Source: PWQG01 sp050486205 (lineage in GTDB: Bacteria > Pseudomonadota > Gammaproteobacteria > Pseudomonadales > Pseudohongiellaceae). From it: a stretch of 64,000 nucleotides of DNA. Positions 57,197 through 64,000 of the stretch are shown piece after piece (the first letter of the stretch is position 1; each line of letters opens with the position of its first letter). The stretch covers positions 124,001 to 188,000 of the forward strand of contig JBJHCW010000005.1 in the NCBI GenBank assembly GCA_050486205.1. The letters run 5' to 3'. The position numbers and the translations under genes are program-made. The notes below the pieces were generated by a model. The model was not told the DNA's origin. It did no database searches and saw only the letters and a program-made list of their open reading frames with translations.

Positions 57197-59221
57197 ATGG
57201 AAAGCAAAGCCTTCAGACTTCAATCGCCGTTTCTCCCGGCCGGTGACCAGCCAACAGCCATTGAACAGTTGGTGCAGGGGCTGCAGGATGGCCTGGCCGG
57301 TCAGACACTGTTGGGCGTGACCGGCTCTGGCAAGACCTTCACCATTGCCAATGTGATTGAGCGGACCCAGCGCCCGACATTGGTCATGGCGCCAAACAAA
57401 ACCCTGGCGGCTCAGCTGTATGGTGAGTTTCTGGAGTTCTTTCCGGACAATGCCGTGGAGTATTTCGTTTCCTATTATGACTACTATCAGCCAGAAGCTT
57501 ACGTGCCCTCCTCGGATCTGTATATAGAGAAAGATTCATCAATCAACGACCATATTGAACAGATGCGCCTGTCGGCGACCAAGGCATTGCTGGAGCGCCG
57601 CGATGTGATCGTTGTTGCGACGGTGTCGGCAATATACGGACTGGGTGATCCACGTTCCTATCTGCAGATGGTGCTGCATCTGGATCGCGGTGATCGTCTG
57701 GATCAGCGTCAACTGTTGCGCCGCCTGGCGGACCTGCAATACACGCGCAATGATATAGAGCTGCAGCGAGCAACCTATCGGGTCAGGGGAGATGTGATCG
57801 ACATCTACCCCGCTGAATCGGACCGTCATGCCATCCGCATTGAATTGTTTGATGATGAAATCGAGAATCTGTCCTACTTTGATCCGCTGACCGGTGAAGT
57901 TGTCAGGAAGGTGCCGCGTCTTACAGTATTTCCAAAGTCTCATTATGTCACTCCGCGTGAAACGCTGATTGCGGCGGTGGATCATATCCGGGAAGAATTG
58001 AATGAGCGGGTTCGGCATCTGGAGGACAACAATCAGCTGGTGGAGGCGCAGCGTCTGGCGCAGCGCACGCGCTTTGATCTGGAAATGATCATGGAGCTGG
58101 GTTACTGCACGGGCATCGAGAACTATTCGCGTTACCTGTCGGGTCGCGGCCCGGGGGAACCACCCCCAACGCTGTATGATTACCTGCCGCCTGATGGCCT
58201 GGTGATCTGTGATGAGTCGCATGTCTCCATTCCGCAACTTGGTGCAATGTACAAGGGTGACCGTTCACGCAAGGAAACGCTGGTTCAGTATGGTTTTCGT
58301 CTGCCGTCAGCACTGGACAACCGTCCGCTCAGATTCGAAGAGTGGGAGCAGCTGACGCCGCAGATCATTTACGTGTCAGCCACACCAGGGCCTTATGAGC
58401 TGGAGCGGTCCGGGCAACAGGTGCAACAGGTTGTCCGTCCTACCGGCCTGGTGGACCCGGTGCTGGAAGTGAGACCTGCCAGCACACAGGTTGATGACCT
58501 GTTATCGGAAGTGCGCCGCATTGCCGCGCGTCAGGAGCGGGTGCTGGTCACCGTGCTGACCAAACGAATGGCTGAAGATCTCACCGATTATCTGATGGAC
58601 CACGACGCGCGGGTGCGTTATCTGCATTCCGATATCGATACCGTGGAACGCTCGGAAATCATCCGCGACCTGCGTCTTGGCAAATTTGATGTGCTGGTTG
58701 GCATCAACCTGCTGCGTGAGGGCCTGGATCTGCCCGAAGTGTCCCTGGTGGCCATTCTGGATGCCGACAAGGAAGGTTTTCTGCGCTCGGAGCGCTCGCT
58801 TATCCAGACCATCGGTCGCGCGGCGCGCAATCTCAATGGTCGTGCCATTCTGTATGCCGACAGAATTACCGGCTCCATGCAGCGGGCAATTGATGAGTCC
58901 GAGCGTCGGCGCAACACCCAGTTGGAATTCAACGCGGCACATGGCATCACGCCGGCAGGTGTCAGCAAGTCGGTGGCCGATGTCATGGAGGGCGCCCACG
59001 GTGGTGGTCAGCAACGGGGTAAACGGGGCCAGCGCAAGGTGGCCGAGCCAGCAATTGTCTATCGGGCTGATGGCAGTCTCAAGGATGCGCGCGCCATCAG
59101 CCGTGAGATTGATACCCTGGAAGGCCGCATGTACGAGTTGGCAAGGAATCTCGAGTTCGAGCAGGCAGCAGCGACCCGCGACATGATTTCCGATCTGAGG
59201 GAGCAGCTTAAACGTGTCTGA
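57197..59221 (+). CDS. uvrB: UvrABC excinuclease subunit B
   Basis: 674 residues from ATG 57197; a frame start at 57059 would lie inside the tRNA gene and is discarded. Helicase motif I is LLGVTGSGKTFTIAN, the beta-hairpin is SYYDYYQPEAYVPSSDLYIEKD, then DESHVSIPQL, TVLTKRMAEDLTDYL and QTIGRAARNLNGR. The C-terminal UvrC-binding UVR motif (LEGRMYELARNLEFEQAAATRD) ends it. It verifies lesions in nucleotide excision repair with UvrA and UvrC. Confidence 0.97.
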   Translation: MESKAFRLQSPFLPAGDQPTAIEQLVQGLQDGLAGQTLLGVTGSGKTFTIANVIERTQRPTLVMAPNKTLAAQLYGEFLEFFPDNAVEYFVSYYDYYQPEAYVPSSDLYIEKDSSINDHIEQMRLSATKALLERRDVIVVATVSAIYGLGDPRSYLQMVLHLDRGDRLDQRQLLRRLADLQYTRNDIELQRATYRVRGDVIDIYPAESDRHAIRIELFDDEIENLSYFDPLTGEVVRKVPRLTVFPKSHYVTPRETLIAAVDHIREELNERVRHLEDNNQLVEAQRLAQRTRFDLEMIMELGYCTGIENYSRYLSGRGPGEPPPTLYDYLPPDGLVICDESHVSIPQLGAMYKGDRSRKETLVQYGFRLPSALDNRPLRFEEWEQLTPQIIYVSATPGPYELERSGQQVQQVVRPTGLVDPVLEVRPASTQVDDLLSEVRRIAARQERVLVTVLTKRMAEDLTDYLMDHDARVRYLHSDIDTVERSEIIRDLRLGKFDVLVGINLLREGLDLPEVSLVAILDADKEGFLRSERSLIQTIGRAARNLNGRAILYADRITGSMQRAIDESERRRNTQLEFNAAHGITPAGVSKSVADVMEGAHGGGQQRGKRGQRKVAEPAIVYRADGSLKDARAISREIDTLEGRMYELARNLEFEQAAATRDMISDLREQLKRV

Positions 59222-59237
59222 TTGGCGGCTTTTTGTA

Positions 59238-59266
59238 TTGTAGTTTTGGCGTCATGATCCTATAAT
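59238..59266 (+). promoter_or_regulatory. Promoter of tRNA-Val
   Basis: TTGTAG (59238-59243) and TATAAT (59261-59266) are 17 bases apart. The bases after the -10 (CGCCTCC) form a GC-rich discriminator typical of stringently controlled tRNA promoters. The tRNA starts 40 bases after the -10. Confidence 0.65.
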
Positions 59267-59306
59267 CGCCTCCTTCAGTACGGGAGCCAAAAGTTCCCTG
59301 CTCTTC

Positions 59307-59383
<77 letters not shown>

Positions 59384-59420
59384 GTTTCCGAATGAAACAA
59401 CTGTTCTGAAGAATCTGATG

Positions 59421-59447
59421 ATAATCCCGTCTCCGACGGGATTATTT
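59421..59447 (+). terminator. Intrinsic-type hairpin between tRNA-Val and thrS
   Basis: A perfect 11-bp stem (59421-59431 and 59435-59445) with a three-base TCC loop is followed by TTTGTC. It stands 22 bases before thrS, so it may end the tRNA transcript, regulate thrS, or both. The U-tract is short. Confidence 0.6.
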
Positions 59448-59468
59448 GTCTACGGAGTCGGTGAAACC

Positions 59469-61400
59469 ATGCCGTTGATTACATTGCCGGACGGGTCTGC
59501 CCGTCAGTTTGACAAGCCGGTGACCGTGGCTGAGGTGGCCGCGGACATCGGTTCCGGCCTGGCGCGTGCTGCGCTGGCCGGGCGCGTGGATGGCCGTCTG
59601 GTGGACACTTCACATGTGATTGATGCCGATGCCGAATTGGCAATTGTCACTGAGCGTGATGATGATGGCCTGGAAATCATACGGCACTCCTGCGCCCATC
59701 TGATGGCCCAGGCTGTACAGCGCCTTTTTCCGGACGCGCAGGTGACCATCGGTCCGGTGATTGAGGACGGCTTCTTTTACGACTTTGCCTACAAGCGGCC
59801 ATTCACCCCTGAAGATCTGGAAAAGATCGAAAAGACCATGCAGGACATCGTGCAGGAAAATCTCACGGTAGAGCGCTCCGTGATGCAGCGTGACGAGGCC
59901 ATAGCGCTCTTTGACAGTATGGGCGAAAAATACAAGGTTGAAATTATCAAGGATATTCCCGGTGACGAGGACCTGTCCTTCTATCGTCAGGGGGAATTTA
60001 TCGATCTGTGCCGCGGGCCGCACGTGCCCGATACCGGCAAGTTCAAGGCCTTCAAGCTGACGTCGGTGGCCGGCGCCTACTGGCGTGGCAAATCCGACAA
60101 TGAAATGTTACAGCGTATTTACGGCACAGCCTGGCCGGACAAAAAGTCACTGAAGCAGTACCTGCAGCGACTGGAAGAGGCAGAGAAGCGCGATCACCGA
60201 AAGATCGGCAAGCGTCTTTCCCTGTTCCATTTCCAGGAAGAAGCGCCAGGCATGGTATTCTGGCACCCGAAGGGCTGGACCATCTACCAGATCATCCAGC
60301 AGTACATGCAGCGATTGCAGCAGGACAACGGCTACCAGGAAATTCGTACCCCACAACTGGTGGACTATAGTCTGTGGGAGCGTTCGGGTCACGCCGACAA
60401 GTTTGCGGATGAGATGTTCAGCGTAGAATCCGATGCGCGCATGTATGCCATCAAGCCGATGAACTGTCCCTGTCATATCCAGGTGTTCAATCAGGGCCTG
60501 AAGAGTTACCGTGATCTGCCGTTACGCCTGGCTGAGTTTGGCTCCTGTCACCGTTATGAGCCGTCGGGCAGTATGCACGGCCTCATGCGGGTGCGCAGTT
60601 TTACCCAGGATGACGGGCACATATTCTGCGCTGAAGCAGATATCCAGAACGAAGTGGCCGATTTCATGCAGCTGGTGTTCCAGGTCTATCGCGATTTTGG
60701 TTTTGACGACATCATCCTGCGCCTGTCCACACGACCGGAGAAGCGGGTGGGTAGCGACGAAATCTGGGACAAGTCCGAAGAAGCCTTGCGACTGGCGCTG
60801 GACAACAGCGGGCATCAATGGGAACTGCTGCCGGGTGAAGGCGCATTCTACGGACCGAAGATCGAGTTTTCCCTGAAAGACTGCATGGGGCGGGTTCAGC
60901 AGTGCGGCACCATTCAGGTGGACTTCTCCATGCCAGAGCGCCTGAGTGCCCAGTACGTGGCCGAAGATGGCAGTCGCAGGACCCCTGTCATGCTGCATCG
61001 GGCGATACTGGGTTCCTTCGAGCGTTTTATCGGGGTTCTGATCGAGCATCATGCCGGCGCCATGCCTTCCTGGTTGGCCCCTGAGCAGGTGGTGATCATG
61101 AATATTACCGACAAACAGGCGCAATATTGTGAAAAAGTGCAAAAATTGCTTGCAGATAAAGGTTTTAGAGCCGTATCAGACTTGAGAAATGAGAAGATCG
61201 GCTTTAAAATCCGCGAGCACACGATTCAGAAAACTCCGTGGTTGCTGGTTGCCGGTGATCGGGAGATGGAAGAAGGTACCGTAGCAGTGCGATCCCGCAG
61301 TGGTGAGGATCTTGGTACCATGACGATCGAGGCGTTTGAGGAGCACCTGGCGAAGGATGTCGCCAATCTGGGTCGCAACACAACGCCGAACAATCACTGA
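59469..61400 (+). CDS. thrS: Threonine-tRNA ligase
   Basis: 643 residues from ATG 59469, preceded by GGAGTCGGTGA; an earlier in-frame start lies in the hairpin and is discarded. An N-terminal TGS domain (MPLITLPDGSARQFDKPVTV) leads to the editing domain (HSCAHLMAQAVQRLFPDAQV), with YCDLCRGPHVP-like FIDLCRGPHVPDTG. The class II core holds MNCPCHIQVF (zinc-binding Cys), FGSCHRYEPSGSMHGLMRVR and GAFYGPKIEF. It is followed by infC, as in E. coli and Pseudomonas. Confidence 0.98.
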   Translation: MPLITLPDGSARQFDKPVTVAEVAADIGSGLARAALAGRVDGRLVDTSHVIDADAELAIVTERDDDGLEIIRHSCAHLMAQAVQRLFPDAQVTIGPVIEDGFFYDFAYKRPFTPEDLEKIEKTMQDIVQENLTVERSVMQRDEAIALFDSMGEKYKVEIIKDIPGDEDLSFYRQGEFIDLCRGPHVPDTGKFKAFKLTSVAGAYWRGKSDNEMLQRIYGTAWPDKKSLKQYLQRLEEAEKRDHRKIGKRLSLFHFQEEAPGMVFWHPKGWTIYQIIQQYMQRLQQDNGYQEIRTPQLVDYSLWERSGHADKFADEMFSVESDARMYAIKPMNCPCHIQVFNQGLKSYRDLPLRLAEFGSCHRYEPSGSMHGLMRVRSFTQDDGHIFCAEADIQNEVADFMQLVFQVYRDFGFDDIILRLSTRPEKRVGSDEIWDKSEEALRLALDNSGHQWELLPGEGAFYGPKIEFSLKDCMGRVQQCGTIQVDFSMPERLSAQYVAEDGSRRTPVMLHRAILGSFERFIGVLIEHHAGAMPSWLAPEQVVIMNITDKQAQYCEKVQKLLADKGFRAVSDLRNEKIGFKIREHTIQKTPWLLVAGDREMEEGTVAVRSRSGEDLGTMTIEAFEEHLAKDVANLGRNTTPNNH

Positions 61401-61416
61401 AGAAAGGGGAAAGACG

Positions 61417-61953
61417 CTGGCCAATATGCGGAGCAGTTCCAAGAAGCCTGTAATCAACGACAATATCGAAGCCGACACTGTTCGACTGGTCCTGGCTGAT
61501 GGCAGCCAGGCGGGTATTGTCTCATTGGACGACGCCAAGGCTGCTGCCAGGGAGGCAAAGCTTGATCTTGTGTTGATTGCACCCGAAGCCGATCCACCGG
61601 TCTGCAAGATCATGGATTACGGTAAGCATCTGTTTGATATCAAGAAGCAGAAGGCCGCAAACAAGAAAAAGCAGCGTAAGACAACTGTCAAAGAAGTGAA
61701 GTTCAGACCAGGGACGGAAGAAGGGGACTATCAGGTAAAACTGCGCAACCTGACGCGTTTCCTTCAGGATGGGGACAAGGCCAAGGTATCACTGAGATTC
61801 CGCGGCCGGGAAATGGCCCATCAACATCTTGGGCTGGAGCTTGTACAGCGGATCGCCAAGGATCTGGAAGAGTACGGCACAGTGGAACAGCAACCCAAGA
61901 TGGAAGGCCGGCAGATAGTGATGATTCTGTCGCCGGTCAAAAAGAAGCAGTGA
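61417..61953 (+). CDS. infC: Translation initiation factor IF-3
   Basis: About 178 residues from CTG 61417, the codon with best spacing (seven bases) after AAGGGGA at 61404-61410. ATG 61426 (175 residues) lies 16 bases away and is the alternative. E. coli infC also uses a non-AUG start (AUU), which gives autoregulation. Family blocks are KPVINDNIEADTVRLV, ADPPVCKIMDYGKHLF, KEVKFRPGTEEGDYQVKLRN, KVSLRFRGREMAHQHLG and QQPKMEGRQIVMIL. It prevents subunit association and proofreads the start codon. Confidence 0.95.
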   Translation: MANMRSSSKKPVINDNIEADTVRLVLADGSQAGIVSLDDAKAAAREAKLDLVLIAPEADPPVCKIMDYGKHLFDIKKQKAANKKKQRKTTVKEVKFRPGTEEGDYQVKLRNLTRFLQDGDKAKVSLRFRGREMAHQHLGLELVQRIAKDLEEYGTVEQQPKMEGRQIVMILSPVKKKQ

Positions 61954-61992
61954 CAACACCTCCAGGTGTGTGGCACGGCATTACCTAAACTG

Positions 61993-62030
61993 ATCACCCC
62001 CGCAGGCCAGAGGCTTTCCGGCAGGGTGAT
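61993..62030 (+). promoter_or_regulatory. Possible structured leader of rpmI-rplT
   Basis: ATCACCC (61993-61999) and GGGTGAT (62024-62030) pair over seven bases around a GC-rich interior, 16 bases before rpmI. In E. coli, L20 represses this operon by binding RNA in this zone; whether this structure matches is unknown. Confidence 0.35.
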
Positions 62031-62046
62031 GAATGCGGAGTTATCC

Positions 62047-62241
62047 ATGAGCAAGATGAAGACCCACAGCGGAGCGTCAAAGCGATTCAAGCAGACGGCG
62101 TCCGGCTGGAAGCGCAAGAGCGCCAACAAGAGCCACATCCTTACCAAGATGTCCACCAAGCGCAAACGTCAACTGCGTGGCACCTCACTTGTGAGTGCTG
62201 CAGACAAGCCGTTGATCGATCGTATGATGCGCAAGATCTGA
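62047..62241 (+). CDS. rpmI: 50S ribosomal protein L35
   Basis: 64 residues from ATG 62047, seven bases after GGAG; a longer frame start is discarded. The basic sequence MSKMKTHSGASKRFKQTASG and HILTKMSTKRKRQLRGTSLV match L35. It stands between infC and rplT, as conserved throughout bacteria. Confidence 0.96.
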   Translation: MSKMKTHSGASKRFKQTASGWKRKSANKSHILTKMSTKRKRQLRGTSLVSAADKPLIDRMMRKI

Positions 62242-62269
62242 TATCTGGAACTATTGAGGAGAACTACCC

Positions 62270-62629
62270 ATGGCTCGAGTAAAAAGAGGCGTCACAGCGC
62301 GCCGTCGACACAAGAAAGTACTGAAACAGGCAAAAGGATATTACGGCGCGCGCAGCCGGGTATATCGCGTAGCCACCCAGGCGGTGACCAAGGCCGGACA
62401 ATATGCCTACCGTGATCGCCGTGCCAAGAAACGTGTATTCCGCTCACTGTGGATTACCCGAATCAATGCCCAGGCGCGTGCCAACGGCATGACCTACAGC
62501 CAGTTGATTGCCGGTCTGAAGAAAGCTGACGTGGCGGTTGACCGTCGTGTCATGGCTGATCTGGCAGTACATGACAAGGCAGCTTTTGCTGCACTGGTCA
62601 ACAGGGCCAAGGCTGGTCTGGGACTGTAA
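62270..62629 (+). CDS. rplT: 50S ribosomal protein L20
   Basis: 119 residues. It begins MARVKRGVTARRRHKKVLKQ and contains GYYGARSRVYRVATQAVTKA and RDRRAKKRVFRSLWITRINA. It binds 23S rRNA early in assembly and represses its own operon in E. coli. AGGAG lies just upstream. A clear terminator (62666-62688) follows. Confidence 0.97.
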   Translation: MARVKRGVTARRRHKKVLKQAKGYYGARSRVYRVATQAVTKAGQYAYRDRRAKKRVFRSLWITRINAQARANGMTYSQLIAGLKKADVAVDRRVMADLAVHDKAAFAALVNRAKAGLGL

Positions 62630-62665
62630 ACAGTCTGTTTACGGGCAGTGACATAGTACAAGAGG

Positions 62666-62688
62666 GCCGGCCATGTGCCGGCTTTTTT
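62666..62688 (+). terminator. Intrinsic terminator after rplT
   Basis: A perfect GCCGGC/GCCGGC six-bp stem, five-base loop and a TTTTTT run. It sits between rplT and pheS and could also act as an attenuator. No short phenylalanine-rich leader peptide is visible. Confidence 0.85.
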
Positions 62689-62721
62689 GTCTGCAAGAAT
62701 TGCAAATGATACGAGTGACTC

Positions 62722-63780
62722 ATGGCTGATACAGATTCCCTGCTGCAGCAGGCACTGCAGGCAATAGAACAGGCTGACGACGAAAAGTCCCTCGACCAGC
62801 TTCGTGTGGACTATCTGGGCAAGAAAGGACAACTGACCGCACTGCTGAAAGGTCTCGGTCAACTGTCTGCGGAGCAGAGGCCTGCAGCCGGCGAACGCAT
62901 CAATCTGGCCAAGCGTCAGGTTCAGGAAGCGTTGGACGCGCGTCGCGACATACTGGTCAATCAGGCGCTTCAGGCAAGGCTGGCCGATGAAACCCTGGAC
63001 GTCACCCTGCCCGGTCGCCGGCAAAACCAAGGCGGCCTGCATCCGGTGACCATGACCATCGACAGAATCAGCCGTATTTTCGCTGCAGCAGGTTACACGG
63101 TTGCCGAAGGTCCCGAAATCGAAGACGATTATCACAACTTCGAGGCGCTTAACATTCCGGCCCATCACCCCGCACGGGCCATGCATGACACCTTCTATGT
63201 GGAGCAGGGCACTGTGCTGCGCACACACACCTCACCGGTACAGATCCGGGTGATGGAGCAGGGCGAGCCGCCGTTTCGCATGATATGTCCGGGACGCGTC
63301 TATCGATGTGATTCTGATCTGACCCATACACCCATGTTCCACCAGGTGGAAGCGCTGGTGGTTGACGAGCAGGTCAGCTTTGCTGATCTCAAGGGCACCT
63401 TGCTGGATTTCCTCCAGGCCTTTTTCGAAGCCGATCTGGCGATACGCCTGCGACCGTCCTACTTTCCCTTCACTGAACCGTCTGCCGAGGTCGACATGAG
63501 TTGTGTCATGTGCGACGGCAAGGGTTGTCGTGTCTGCAGCCATACCGGTTGGCTGGAAGTGCTGGGTTGCGGCATGGTGCATCCGCATGTGCTGGAGTTT
63601 GCCGGCATCGACAGTCAGCGATACCGGGGTTTCGCTTTTGGCGCTGGTGTGGAGCGACTTGCGATGTTGCGATACGGCGTCAATGATCTGCGCATATTCT
63701 TTGAGAACGACCTGCGATTCCTGGGGCAGTTCAGTGGTGCTGGCGGTAGCGGCCGCAGTGTTGCTGGCAAAGGCGCGTGA
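62722..63780 (+). CDS. pheS: Phenylalanine-tRNA ligase subunit alpha
   Basis: 352 residues. The coiled-coil N-terminus (about 1-85) is followed by the class II core: HPVTMTIDRISRIFAAAGYT, the motif 2 block RMICPGRVYRCDSDLTHTPM, FFPFTEPSAEVDM-like YFPFTEPSAEVDMSC and the motif 3 GAGVERLAMLRYGVNDLR. The last about 16 residues (SGAGGSGRSVAGKGA) are an unusual glycine/serine-rich tail after the normal end. It pairs with PheT. Confidence 0.97.
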   Translation: MADTDSLLQQALQAIEQADDEKSLDQLRVDYLGKKGQLTALLKGLGQLSAEQRPAAGERINLAKRQVQEALDARRDILVNQALQARLADETLDVTLPGRRQNQGGLHPVTMTIDRISRIFAAAGYTVAEGPEIEDDYHNFEALNIPAHHPARAMHDTFYVEQGTVLRTHTSPVQIRVMEQGEPPFRMICPGRVYRCDSDLTHTPMFHQVEALVVDEQVSFADLKGTLLDFLQAFFEADLAIRLRPSYFPFTEPSAEVDMSCVMCDGKGCRVCSHTGWLEVLGCGMVHPHVLEFAGIDSQRYRGFAFGAGVERLAMLRYGVNDLRIFFENDLRFLGQFSGAGGSGRSVAGKGA

Positions 63781-63823
63781 GCGGCAGGTCTGACGCAAAA
63801 CATCTGGAAAAAGAGTTCACCAA

Positions 63824-64000
63824 ATGAAATTCAGCGAACAATGGCTGCGTGAATGGGTCAACCCGGCAATAGACAGTGCCACCCTGATGACACAGTTGAC
63901 CATGGCGGGACTGGAAGTTGATGGTGCAACGCCTGTTGCCGCGCCGTTTTCCGGTGTGGTGGTTGGTGAGGTCAAAAAGGTCAGCCCGCATCCGGACGCC
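63824..64000 (+). CDS. pheT: Phenylalanine-tRNA ligase subunit beta (3' end outside window)
   Basis: The first 59 residues are visible: MKFSEQWLREWVNPAIDS, then MTQLTMAGLEVDGATPV and VVVGEVKKVSPHPDA, the start of the tRNA-binding domain. It begins 43 bases after pheS. The gene continues past the window end. Confidence 0.95.
   Translation, partial: MKFSEQWLREWVNPAIDSATLMTQLTMAGLEVDGATPVAAPFSGVVVGEVKKVSPHPDA

Noticed and set aside
62630..62721. A phenylalanine-rich leader peptide (pheM-like) before pheS
   Set aside because: No short reading frame with Phe codons precedes the terminator at 62666-62688.

Overview
This window (about 58-60% GC by eye) is a dense chromosomal segment of a gammaproteobacterium, and every gene order I recognise is a housekeeping one. 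The blocks mtaD-ubiG-mupP-yciK divergent from gyrA, pheA-tyrA/aroA-cmk-rpsA-ihfB, trpS-scpA-scpB-rluB, ribF-ileS-fkpB-ispH and thrS-infC-rpmI-rplT-pheS-pheT resemble the Pseudomonas/Cellvibrio side of the class. The TyrA-AroA fusion, the WbpL/WbpM pair close to ihfB and uvrB, and the methylthioadenosine deaminase plus methylthioinosine phosphorylase pair fit the same picture. I cannot name a genus. No phage, plasmid, CRISPR array, transposase or rRNA operon was seen.

Region 1 (1-10,383, +) is a compact seven-gene operon of the MoxR/DUF58/BatA class. It holds an amidotransferase-like membrane protein (cut by the window edge), an exported caspase-fold protein with no cysteine in its mature part, an exported TPR protein with a zinc-metallopeptidase HExxH motif, a DUF4159 protein, a MoxR AAA+ ATPase, a DUF58 protein and a BatA-type VWA membrane protein. 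It is the most system-like part of the window and probably works at the envelope, with the ATPase remodelling a VWA-containing partner.

Region 2 (10,384-24,000) is more accessory: an RND efflux pair (-) with a palindromic operator-like site over its promoter, a RegB/RegA-type redox two-component pair (-), a methyltransferase-like/GNAT fusion, a secreted seven-turn VNG-repeat protein, an outer-membrane barrel candidate, a PaaI-type thioesterase, an orphan PII protein, an exported hydrolase and small membrane proteins.

Region 3 (24,000-37,216) holds ribF-ileS-fkpB-ispH (lspA is missing from its usual place), an FkbM methyltransferase, a MinD/ParA-type ATPase, methylthioinosine phosphorylase, YciI, a YciO/Sua5-type protein, trpS, scpA, scpB and rluB.

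Region 4 (37,218-51,642) holds two tandem GGDEF paralogues (one with a ruined active site), the mtaD-ubiG-mupP-yciK operon (-), gyrA with a 4 x 13-bp tandem repeat in its leader, a monofunctional prephenate dehydratase, tyrA/aroA, cmk, rpsA and ihfB.

Region 5 (51,643-64,000) holds pyrF, a ComEA-like protein, the wbpL/wbpM pair with none of the O-antigen genes that usually lie beside them, a lipoprotein cyclophilin, tRNA-Asn, uvrB, tRNA-Val and the thrS-to-pheT translation block (pheT is cut by the window edge). Two copies of a palindromic MITE-like repeat family (31,442-31,603 and 51,648-51,774) share termini and sit between core genes. Convergent gene pairs are packed unusually tightly, twice with directly abutting stop codons inside TGATCA.
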